A stretch of 19,052 nucleotides of DNA from positions 1 through 19,052 of the forward strand of contig OMSN01000004.1 in the NCBI GenBank assembly GCA_900313765.1. Reading direction: 5' to 3'. Shown piece after piece: positions 12,490 through 19,052 of the stretch. Source of the stretch: an uncultured Eubacteriales bacterium (GTDB lineage Bacteria; Bacillota; Clostridia; Lachnospirales; Lachnospiraceae). Every line of letters starts with the position of its first letter. Within the stretch, counting starts at the first letter, position 1. The position numbers were made by a program, and so were the translations under genes. The notes beneath the pieces are model-generated. The model was not told the DNA's origin, did not search any database, and worked only from the letters and a program-made list of their open reading frames with translations.

Positions 12490-14832
12490 TTGAATTTATT
12501 ACAGGGGTTGAACCCGCAGCAGCAGAAGGCAGCAACACATATGGACGGACCTCTTCTGATCCTTGCAGGCGCGGGATCGGGAAAGACGAGAGTTCTCACA
12601 AACCGGATCGCATGGCTGATCGGGGAGAAGGGTGTGGCACCGTGGAACATCTGCGCGATCACATTTACCAACAAAGCCGCCCAGGAGATGCGCAGCAGAG
12701 TGGACCGGATGGTGGGATTCGGCGCGGAAGCGGTCCATGTGGCGACCTTCCATTCGACCTGCGTGCGGATCCTGCGGCAGTACATTGACCGGCTTGGATA
12801 CGAGCGGAACTTTGATATCTACGATACGGATGATACCAGGAACCTGATGAAGGATATCTGCAAACATCTGGAGATCAATACGAAACTGTATAAGGAGAAA
12901 ATGTTCCTTGCGCAGATCTCGCACCAGAAGGACGAACTGATCAGTCCCGCAGAGTGCCGTGAGAACGCCCTTGGCATGGGCGACAGGGACCTGCTTCAGA
13001 TCGCGGATGTCTATGCAGAGTACCAGAAACGGCTGGAACGGAGCAATGCGGTTGACTTCGATGACCTGATCGCTCTGACGGTCCGGCTGTTTCGTGAGAA
13101 TCCGGATGTTCTGGAACACTATCAGAACCGCTGGCGATATCTGATGGTGGATGAGTACCAGGATACCAACAAGGCACAGTTTGTATTCGTCGCTCTTCTG
13201 GCGAAGAAGACGGGCAATCTGTGTGTGGTCGGCGACGATGACCAGTCCATCTACCGGTTCCGCGGGGCTGACATCGGCAATATCCTGAATTTTGAGCAGA
13301 TCTTCCCGAATACGGAGGTCATCCGGCTGGAGCAGAATTACCGCTCTACGCAGAATATCCTGGATGCAGCCAATGGCGTGATCGCGAACAATGTGTCCAG
13401 GAAACAGAAGCGGCTGTGGACGGATAACGGCACGGGGGATCCGGTCAGTGTGCGGAGATTCGACGATGCCAGGGCGGAAGCAAAGTTTATCGTGGATGAT
13501 CTGGGCAGAAAGAAGAGACAGGGGATCTTCGCCTACAAGGACAGCGCGGTCCTGTACCGGACCAACGCCCAGTCCCGTGCCCTGGAAGAACAGCTCCTGT
13601 ACGAGAATATCCCGTATACGATCATCGGAGGGACCAACTTCTACGCAAGGCGTGAGATCAAGGATATCCTGGCCTATTTGAAGACGGTTGACAACAGCAG
13701 GGACGATATCGCCGTTAAGAGGATCATCAACGTTCCAAAAAGAGGGATCGGCGCTACGTCCATCAGCAGGATCGACAGTTATGCCCAGACAACGGGCAGC
13801 ACTTTCTTCGACATCTGCCGTATGGCAGACAAGGTTCCCGGGATCGGAAGAGGCGGACTGAAGATCCGTTCATTTGCCAATCTGATCCGTACCCTCCGGG
13901 AAGAGGCTGCAGAGCAGACTCCCACCGAAGTGATCCGGAATATTCTGGAGAGGACCGGGTATGCGGAAGAGCTGCGTCTGGAAGGGACGGATGAGTCGGC
14001 TGACCGTCTGGCCAACATCGAGGAACTGATCAACAAGGCAGCTTCCTATGAAGAAGCCTTCGAGGCAGATGCGTCGATGCAGCCGCAGCAGACGGAGGAG
14101 CCGCAGGAGGAAGGACTGTCCGCCCAGATGAATCTTCCGGAAATGAATGTGCCTGCAGATGATGAGTCACAGACGTACCGGATCAGGCCGACGCTTCGGG
14201 GGTTCCTGGAAGAAGTTGCCCTTGTGGCTGACATTGATTCCTTTGACGGCGAGGATGACCGGGTGCCGCTGATGACGCTGCATGCCGCCAAAGGACTGGA
14301 ATTCCCCAATGTGTACCTTGCAGGCATGGATGAAGGGCTGTTTCCGAGCTATCAGTCCACCATGTCAGGCGATCCGTCTGATATGGAGGAGGAGCGGAGA
14401 CTGTGCTACGTGGGCATCACCCGCGCGAAGGAGCACCTGACGATGACCGGGGCCAGGATGCGGATGCTGCGGGGACAGATGGAATGGTTCAGGGAGTCCC
14501 GCTTCCTCGGGGAACTTCCGCCGGAAGTGATCGACACCATGCCGGAGAGATCGCCCTCGCGAAGCCCGTTTTCTTCTTCGCCCAAGCCCTGGCAGATGCC
14601 CAGGAAGAGCCAGCCGGCAGCAAAGCCGTATTTTATCTCCGGAAAGCAGATACAGGCATCCTCCGGGGACCTGGGATATGGAGTCGGGGACACGGTGCGG
14701 CATGTGAAGTTCGGACAGGGAACCGTCACGGCGATCCGCGACGGCGGAAGAGACAAGGAAGTCACGGTGGAATTCGACAACTATGGTGTGAAGAAGATGT
14801 TTGCTGGCTTTGCGAAACTGGTGAAGGTCTGA
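12490..14832 (+). CDS. pcrA: ATP-dependent DNA helicase PcrA/UvrD
   Basis: 780-residue superfamily 1A 3'-5' DNA helicase used in repair, replication restart and transcription-coupled processes. Seen: Q motif near LNPQQQKAA (7-15), Walker A AGAGSGKT (26-33), Walker B VDEYQDTN (220-227), motif III GDDDQSIYRFRGAD (from 248), motif IV RLEQNYRST, motif V TLHAAKGLEFPNVYLAGMDE and motif VI YVGITRAKEHL. A polar Glu/Gln-rich insertion lies around 535-560. The C-terminus (738-780, HVKFGQGTVTAI ... VTVEFDNYGVKKMF) is the Tudor-like domain that in PcrA binds RNA polymerase. Translation starts at TTG, with GGGAGG 6 bases upstream; no ATG fits near the conserved N-terminus. pcrB and ligA, its Bacillus partners, are absent here. 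Confidence 0.97.
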   Translation: MNLLQGLNPQQQKAATHMDGPLLILAGAGSGKTRVLTNRIAWLIGEKGVAPWNICAITFTNKAAQEMRSRVDRMVGFGAEAVHVATFHSTCVRILRQYIDRLGYERNFDIYDTDDTRNLMKDICKHLEINTKLYKEKMFLAQISHQKDELISPAECRENALGMGDRDLLQIADVYAEYQKRLERSNAVDFDDLIALTVRLFRENPDVLEHYQNRWRYLMVDEYQDTNKAQFVFVALLAKKTGNLCVVGDDDQSIYRFRGADIGNILNFEQIFPNTEVIRLEQNYRSTQNILDAANGVIANNVSRKQKRLWTDNGTGDPVSVRRFDDARAEAKFIVDDLGRKKRQGIFAYKDSAVLYRTNAQSRALEEQLLYENIPYTIIGGTNFYARREIKDILAYLKTVDNSRDDIAVKRIINVPKRGIGATSISRIDSYAQTTGSTFFDICRMADKVPGIGRGGLKIRSFANLIRTLREEAAEQTPTEVIRNILERTGYAEELRLEGTDESADRLANIEELINKAASYEEAFEADASMQPQQTEEPQEEGLSAQMNLPEMNVPADDESQTYRIRPTLRGFLEEVALVADIDSFDGEDDRVPLMTLHAAKGLEFPNVYLAGMDEGLFPSYQSTMSGDPSDMEEERRLCYVGITRAKEHLTMTGARMRMLRGQMEWFRESRFLGELPPEVIDTMPERSPSRSPFSSSPKPWQMPRKSQPAAKPYFISGKQIQASSGDLGYGVGDTVRHVKFGQGTVTAIRDGGRDKEVTVEFDNYGVKKMFAGFAKLVKV

Positions 14833-14866
14833 TGCTGAATTTTATATGGATTAATGGTTATCTGTG

Positions 14867-14875
14867 TGATATACT
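14867..14875 (+). promoter_or_regulatory. Candidate extended -10 promoter of the acidic membrane protein gene
   Basis: TGATATACT: TGn followed by TATACT (14870-14875), with only a weak -35 (TGGATT, 14847-14852) 17 bases upstream. It lies 53 bases before the ATG. I see no terminator between pcrA and this gene. Confidence 0.4.
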
Positions 14876-14927
14876 CTATTAGACAAGCGGGCATAAGTCT
14901 GCACTTAAGAGAAAGGATGAGCCTGAC

Positions 14928-15227
14928 ATGATGAGAAGAGATGAACTGATTGAGGCGCTGAGAGACCGTGACAACGCAAGGCATAAGAATGCTATCCTGT
15001 GGTGTCTTGCAATTATCGGAGCCATCGCTGCTATAGCTGCGATCGCATATGCGGTATATCGTTATCTGACTCCGGATTATCTGGAAGATTTCGACGATGA
15101 TTTTGACGATGACTTTGATGATTTCTTCGACGATGAGGATGAGTCAGAGGATGCTGAGGATGCAGCAGAGGAGACCGCTGAGGAAGCTGCTGAGGCAGAG
15201 GAAGCGGACGAGGCTGACGCAGAGTAA
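14928..15227 (+). CDS. Single-pass membrane protein with extreme acidic tail
   Basis: 99 residues. A charged N-terminus (MMRRDELIEALRDRDNARHK, 1-20) is followed by one hydrophobic segment (about 22-47, rich in Ile and Ala). Residues 50-99 are almost wholly acidic: first alternating Asp and Phe (DFDDDFDDDFDDFFDDED), then Glu/Ala/Asp up to the end. With more basic residues before the membrane segment, the positive-inside rule puts the tail outside the membrane, where it could bind cations or a basic partner; this is inference. AAAGGA precedes two adjacent ATG codons (14928, 14931); the first is chosen, the second is equally possible. A terminator lies just downstream. I do not recognise the family. 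Confidence 0.75.
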   Translation: MMRRDELIEALRDRDNARHKNAILWCLAIIGAIAAIAAIAYAVYRYLTPDYLEDFDDDFDDDFDDFFDDEDESEDAEDAAEETAEEAAEAEEADEADAE

Positions 15228-15260
15228 TACATCGGCTCCGGATGCCTGGTTATGGACGTG

Positions 15261-15295
15261 AAGGGCTGTCGCAGAACGCGGCAGCCTTTATTTTT
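15261..15295 (+). terminator. Terminator after the acidic membrane protein gene
   Basis: AAGGGCTGTCGC (15261-15272) pairs with GCGGCAGCCTTT (15278-15289) through G-T wobbles, 5-base loop, followed by ATTTTTG. Because the next gene starts only 19 bases later, it may also act as an attenuator-like leader element. Confidence 0.7.
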
Positions 15296-15313
15296 GCCGT
15301 TGGAGGAACATAC

Positions 15314-16744
15314 ATGAAGAAGGGTGACATTCTGGAAGGAACTGTCGTGCGCTGTGATTATCCCGGAAAGGCGGTCCTGTGCGTAGATGGGATCGAAGTT
15401 GGCGTAAAAGGTTCGGTTCCCGGACAGAAAGTGCGCGTCAGGGTCAAGAAGAAAAATGCATCAAAGTGTGAGGCTATGCTCCTGGAGACGCTGGAGCCTT
15501 CCGACATGCAGATCGACAGCGACTGCCCTCATTTTCCTGAGTGCGGGGGATGCCAGTTCCGCATGCTTCCCTATGAGGAGCAGGCACGCATTAAGTCAGA
15601 ACAGATCCGGCGTCTGCTGGAGGGGGCTCTGATCGAAGCGCCGGATGACTGGTACGAAGGGATCCGTCTGTCACCGGATGTGACGGGATACCGCAATAAG
15701 ATGGAATTCACCTTTGGAGATGAGTACAAGGACGGCCCGATGTCCCTGGGGCTTCACAAGAAAGGGAGCTTCTATGACATCGTGAATGTGGATGCATGTC
15801 AGATCGTGGATGAAGACATCCGGAAGATCCGAAGAACAGTCCTTGAGATCGCGCAGGAGAGCGGACTTGCGTTTTTTCACAGGCTCACCCACAGAGGATA
15901 TTTCCGCCATCTTCTTGTGCGAAAGGCGAAGGCGACGGGACAGATCCTGGTCGATCTCGTTACGACAACCCAGTGCGTATCCGGCGATGAAGAGCCGGCA
16001 GGCGCATCCGGAGAGAACATCGAGAATGCCATCGAGACACAGCTGGTGGAGCGGCTTCAGGCGCTGCCTCTGGACGGAACCATCGCGGGGATCCTTCATA
16101 CCTGGAATGATTCTGTAGCGGATACGGTCCGCAGTGACCGTGCAGTCCTGCTGAGCGGTGTGGAATACATCGAGGAGCGGCTGCTGGGTTTAACGTTCAG
16201 GATCACGCCGTTTTCATTTTTCCAGACGAATTCCAGGGGGGCGGAGGTCCTCTATGAGGCAGCCCGGGAATACATCGGAGATACGAAGGATAAGGTCGTC
16301 TTCGACCTCTACAGCGGAACCGGGACGATCGCCCAGATCCTGGCGCCGGTGGCAAAGCACGTGACAGGTGTTGAGATTGTGGCGGAGGCTGTGGAGGCTG
16401 CGATCGGCAATGCTCAGGGGAACCGCCTTGCGAACTGTGACTTCATCTGCGGCGATGTCCTGAAAGTAGTCGATGAACTGAAAGAGAAGCCGGATATGAT
16501 CGTTCTGGACCCGCCCCGTGAGGGGATCCATCCGAAGGCGATGCCGAAGATCCTGCGGTTCGGCGTGGATACGATCGTATACATTTCCTGCAAAGCGACC
16601 AGTCTGAAGAATGATCTGGCAGCGATTCAGGCGGCAGGGTACCGGGTGAAGCGGTGCTGCACTGTCGACCTCTTCCCGGGAACAGTGCATGTCGAGACGG
16701 TAGTTGTTCTGCGGAAACAAAAGTCGGATTCGGAATTGATATAG
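15314..16744 (+). CDS. 23S rRNA (uracil-5-)-methyltransferase, RlmCD/RumA family
   Basis: 476-residue SAM-dependent methyltransferase that forms 5-methyluridine in 23S rRNA (the Gram-positive RlmCD type; sites U747 and U1939 are known for the family). A TRAM RNA-binding domain covers about 1-60. Cys71, Cys77, Cys80 and Cys162 form the [4Fe-4S] set (CPHFPECGGC and VDACQ). The methyltransferase part has FFQTNS (302-307), SAM-binding DLYSGTGTI (331-339), VLDPPREG (397-404) and the nucleophile Cys426 in YISCKATSL, where most relatives read SCNPxTL. The frame is open to 15242, but that piece spans the terminator; ATG 15314 has TGGAGGAA about 6 bases before it and begins at the TRAM domain. The bile salt hydrolase-type gene follows after 16 bases. 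Confidence 0.93.
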   Translation: MKKGDILEGTVVRCDYPGKAVLCVDGIEVGVKGSVPGQKVRVRVKKKNASKCEAMLLETLEPSDMQIDSDCPHFPECGGCQFRMLPYEEQARIKSEQIRRLLEGALIEAPDDWYEGIRLSPDVTGYRNKMEFTFGDEYKDGPMSLGLHKKGSFYDIVNVDACQIVDEDIRKIRRTVLEIAQESGLAFFHRLTHRGYFRHLLVRKAKATGQILVDLVTTTQCVSGDEEPAGASGENIENAIETQLVERLQALPLDGTIAGILHTWNDSVADTVRSDRAVLLSGVEYIEERLLGLTFRITPFSFFQTNSRGAEVLYEAAREYIGDTKDKVVFDLYSGTGTIAQILAPVAKHVTGVEIVAEAVEAAIGNAQGNRLANCDFICGDVLKVVDELKEKPDMIVLDPPREGIHPKAMPKILRFGVDTIVYISCKATSLKNDLAAIQAAGYRVKRCCTVDLFPGTVHVETVVVLRKQKSDSELI

Positions 16745-16760
16745 ACAGGAGAACGTGAAG

Positions 16761-17735
16761 ATGTGTACAGCAGCAACTTATTATGCGAAGGATCATTATT
16801 TCGGACGCAACCTGGACCTGGAGTACTCTTATCACGAAGAGATCACTATTGTGCCAAGAAACTATTCATTTGCCTTTCGCAGATGCGAGAGTATCCATCA
16901 ACATTATGCCATGATTGGAACAGCGTTTGTCGTGGATGGGTACCCGCTCTTCTATGATGCCGTAAATGAAAAGGGCCTTGGAATTGCCGGATTGAACTTC
17001 CCCGGGAATGCTGCTTATAGGGCGGTTGTTCCGGATAAGGACAATGTGGCGCCATTTGAATTCATCCCATGGATTCTCAGCCGCTGTGCGAGTGTCGATG
17101 AGGCAAAGAAGCTTATTGCCCATATGAACCCGGTCAATATAAGTTTTAGCCCGGAGCTTCCGCTGACGCCTTTGCATTGGATGATTGCGGATCAAAAAGA
17201 ATCGATTGTTGTTGAACCTTTAAAGGACGGCATCAGAGTATACGATGATCCGGTAGGGGTCATGACTAACAATCCAACCTTCGATCAGCAGATGTTTCAT
17301 CTCAGCAATTATATGTATCTGTCAAATAAACCTGTGACAAATACTTTTGCCGAGGGTCTGGAGATTAAGGAATACAGCCGTGGAATGGGCGCGATGGGAC
17401 TGCCCGGCGATCTTTCCTCTGCATCAAGGTTCGTGAAGGCGGCGTTTACCCGCATGAATTCCGTTTCCGGCAGCTCGGAGGAGGAAAGTGTAAGCCAGTT
17501 TTTTCATATTCTGGGGTCCGTAGATCAGCAAAGAGGCTGTGTTTGCCTGAGCGAAGGAAAATATGAGATAACCGTATATTCTTCCTGCTGCAACATGGAT
17601 CGGGGGATCTACTATTACAGAACATATGAGAATTCTCAGATTACAGCCGTAGATATGCACAAAGAGGCAACAGACGGAAATGAATTGATTCGGTATCCGA
17701 TGATCAAAGAACAGCAGATACATTATCAAAACTGA
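16761..17735 (+). CDS. Choloylglycine hydrolase family protein, likely bile salt hydrolase
   Basis: 324-residue N-terminal-nucleophile hydrolase of the Cys type. The mature enzyme would start at Cys2 after Met removal. Residues matching the known active site are Arg16 and Asp19 (FGRNLDLE), Asn79 in AGLNF, Asn171 in VMTNNPTF and Arg223 in SSASRFVKAAF. The family includes bile salt hydrolases and penicillin V acylases; the GRNLDLE, GLNFPGN and GMGAMGLPGDLSSASR segments favour bile salt hydrolase. The selectivity-loop position reads SRG (206-208). A GTG at 16755 is in frame but would bury Cys2; AGGAG is 9 bases before ATG 16761. Base composition is clearly more AT-rich than the neighbours (for example 26 G+C of 60 at 17161-17220, against 39 of 60 at 16501-16560), suggesting later acquisition. 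No signal peptide, so intracellular. Confidence 0.92.
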   Translation: MCTAATYYAKDHYFGRNLDLEYSYHEEITIVPRNYSFAFRRCESIHQHYAMIGTAFVVDGYPLFYDAVNEKGLGIAGLNFPGNAAYRAVVPDKDNVAPFEFIPWILSRCASVDEAKKLIAHMNPVNISFSPELPLTPLHWMIADQKESIVVEPLKDGIRVYDDPVGVMTNNPTFDQQMFHLSNYMYLSNKPVTNTFAEGLEIKEYSRGMGAMGLPGDLSSASRFVKAAFTRMNSVSGSSEEESVSQFFHILGSVDQQRGCVCLSEGKYEITVYSSCCNMDRGIYYYRTYENSQITAVDMHKEATDGNELIRYPMIKEQQIHYQN

Positions 17736-17808
17736 GATAGAGACTGGCCCGGCACCCGGTATGTGGCGTGGAATAAGACGGATCAGATCCCCTGAAAAAG
17801 ACGGAGAC

Positions 17809-17835
17809 AAGCCGGCAGGGGAGCTGCCGGCTTTT
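17809..17835 (+). terminator. Terminator after the bile salt hydrolase gene, repeat-like core
   Basis: AAGCCGGCAG / CTGCCGGCTT, a perfect 10-bp stem (17809-17818 / 17824-17833) with loop GGGAG and a TTTT run overlapping the right arm. The stem core is the same as in the repeats at 2918-3043, and GGAGTATAAA follows at 17841-17850, close to their AGAGTATGAAA flank. Confidence 0.75.
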
Positions 17836-17864
17836 CAAGGGGAGTATAAATAATTAATAAGGGG

Positions 17865-17901
17865 TTGTAAAAAATATCATTAAGGGTAATATTTTTTACA
17901 A
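17865..17901 (+). promoter_or_regulatory. Perfect 13-bp inverted repeat over a candidate promoter
   Basis: TTGTAAAAAATAT (17865-17877) and ATATTTTTTACAA (17889-17901) are exact reverse complements, 11 bases apart. TTGTAA (17865-17870) and TAATAT (17887-17892), 16 bases apart, could be the -35 and -10 of the next gene, so the arms would cover both promoter boxes. The repeat ends at the AGAGG ribosome binding site (17901-17905). Operator or RNA hairpin cannot be told apart by eye. Confidence 0.5.
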
Positions 17902-17915
17902 GAGGATTATAGTAT

Positions 17916-19052
17916 ATGGGAAATGAAAAAGCAACTACTTTTTTAAACGAGACCTTCACGCTGATCTGCCCGTGCCACTTCGGACTGGAGAGTGTCCTGA
18001 AGAGGGAGATCCAGGATCTGGGGTATGAGATCAGCCTTGTGGAGGATGGCAAGGTCAGTTTTGAGGGTGACTGGCAGGCGGTCTGCTATGCCAATGTCTT
18101 CCTGCGCACTGCAGAGAGGGTGCTGGTGAAGGCCGGTTCATTTCACGCGGAGACCTTCGAAGACCTGTTTCAGGGGACGAAGGCAATTGAGTGGGAACGC
18201 TTCCTGCCCCGGGACGCGAAGTTCTGGGTCGCGAAGGCAACCAGTGTGCGGAGTAAGCTGTTCTCACCCAGGGACATCCAGTCGATCATGAAGAAAGCCA
18301 TGGTGGAGCGGATGCGTCAGAAGTACCGTCTGATCGAGTTCCCGGAGACCGGCCCCGAGTTCCCCCTGCGTGTCACGATCATGAAGGACGAGGTCACGGT
18401 CGGCATTGATACCACCGGTGTCTCTCTTCATAAGAGGGGCTATCGTCTGCTGACTGCCAAGGCGCCCATCTCCGAGACGCTGGCGTCTGCCCTGATCCTG
18501 CTGACCCCGTGGAAGAAGGACCGTATCCTGGTGGATCCGTTCTGCGGGTCCGGGACATTTCCGATCGAAGCCGCCATGATCGCTGCCAACATTGCCCCGG
18601 GCATGAACCGGGAGTTCCTGGCGGAGCAGTGGGAGCACCTGATCCCCAAAAAGTACTGGTATGATGTGATCGATGATGCGAACAGCCGTATCGATGATCA
18701 GATCGAGACTGACATCCAGGGATATGACATTGACGGGGACATTGTGAAGGCAGCCCGGGAAAATGCGAGAAACGCAGGCGTGGATCACCTGATTCATTTC
18801 CAGAGAAGACCGGTGTCAGAACTCAGCCATCCGAAGAAATACGGGTTTGTGATCACGAATCCGCCCTATGGCGAGCGGCTGGAGGAGAAAAAAGAACTGC
18901 CCGGACTCTACAGGGAGATCGGGCAGGCATTCAGACGGCTGGACTCCTGGTCGGAGTACATCATCACGTCCTATGACCAGGCAGAGAAATACATCGGCCG
19001 CAAGGCGGATAAGAACCGGAAGATCTACAACGGTATGATCAAGACTTATTTC
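17916..19052 (+). CDS. RlmL/YpsC-type rRNA (guanine-N2)-methyltransferase, 3' end cut by window
   Basis: 379 codons are present, in frame to the last base with no stop, so the gene is cut by the window edge. The family is usually about 370-390 residues and the last visible residues (KIYNGMIKTYF) resemble its C-terminus, so only a few codons are likely missing. Residues 14-65 begin a ferredoxin-like/THUMP RNA-binding region (CPCHFGLESVLKREIQDLGY), with THUMP to about 165. The methyltransferase domain has DPFCGSGTFPIEAA (207-220) for SAM and the catalytic NPPYGERL (315-322). RlmL-type enzymes make m2G2445-type marks in 23S rRNA. AGAGG lies 10 bases before the ATG. It follows the RlmCD gene with the bile salt hydrolase gene in between, but behind its own terminator and promoter. 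Confidence 0.92.
   Translation, partial: MGNEKATTFLNETFTLICPCHFGLESVLKREIQDLGYEISLVEDGKVSFEGDWQAVCYANVFLRTAERVLVKAGSFHAETFEDLFQGTKAIEWERFLPRDAKFWVAKATSVRSKLFSPRDIQSIMKKAMVERMRQKYRLIEFPETGPEFPLRVTIMKDEVTVGIDTTGVSLHKRGYRLLTAKAPISETLASALILLTPWKKDRILVDPFCGSGTFPIEAAMIAANIAPGMNREFLAEQWEHLIPKKYWYDVIDDANSRIDDQIETDIQGYDIDGDIVKAARENARNAGVDHLIHFQRRPVSELSHPKKYGFVITNPPYGERLEEKKELPGLYREIGQAFRRLDSWSEYIITSYDQAEKYIGRKADKNRKIYNGMIKTYF

Noticed and set aside
15242..15313. 24-codon N-terminal extension of the RlmCD-type gene
   Set aside because: It runs through the terminator hairpin of the preceding gene; the TRAM domain begins at the later ATG, which has TGGAGGAA before it.

Overview
The window looks like a chromosomal segment of a moderately GC-rich, low-copy-number-repeat Firmicute of the class Clostridia, most probably a gut Lachnospiraceae-type bacterium. 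This is inferred from strong GGAGG-type ribosome binding sites, sigma-A-like promoters, gene families typical of Clostridia (DUF1836, YerC, PcrA with a C-terminal Tudor-like domain, RlmCD-type and RlmL-type methyltransferases, NSS transporter) and a bile salt hydrolase-family gene. I see no tRNA, rRNA, CRISPR array, insertion sequence or phage gene. It is mostly housekeeping sequence with a few accessory items.

Layout. 1-2917: an operon of a rhodanese-TtcA fusion (tRNA 2-thiolation type), a sodium-coupled amino acid/neurotransmitter-type symporter and a small unknown protein, closed by a strong terminator. 2918-3090: a non-coding block holding two copies of a stem-loop repeat with compensatory base change, then a third hairpin. 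3143-4087: an unknown 169-residue protein facing an Rrf2-family regulator with three cysteines. 4269-6296: an acyl-CoA thioesterase, an AroE-like dehydrogenase with an altered substrate-binding motif, and an Xre-type helix-turn-helix protein with a long Lys/Thr/Ala tail. 6462-8127 (minus strand): lepB, a DUF2007-like membrane protein and plsY; its terminator and that of the opposing operon overlap in reverse order.

8357-10932: two separately transcribed lipoproteins with bacterial SH3 repeats, presumably cell-envelope proteins. 11050-14832: yerC (TrpR-like), a divergent DUF1836 gene on the minus strand, a 76-residue unknown and pcrA helicase; yerC and pcrA are also neighbours in Bacillus. 14928-15227: a one-pass membrane protein with a very acidic Asp/Phe then Glu/Ala tail. 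15314-19052: an RlmCD-type 23S rRNA uridine methyltransferase, a choloylglycine hydrolase (bile salt hydrolase family) with visibly different base composition, and an RlmL/YpsC-type rRNA guanine methyltransferase cut by the window edge, preceded by a 13-bp perfect inverted repeat over its promoter.

No single large undescribed system is evident. The best leads are the covarying repeat in the 2.9-3.1 kb gap (with a possible third relative at 17.8 kb), the histone-H1-like tail on the Xre protein, the AroE variant, and the probable transfer of the bile salt hydrolase gene into an RNA methyltransferase locus.
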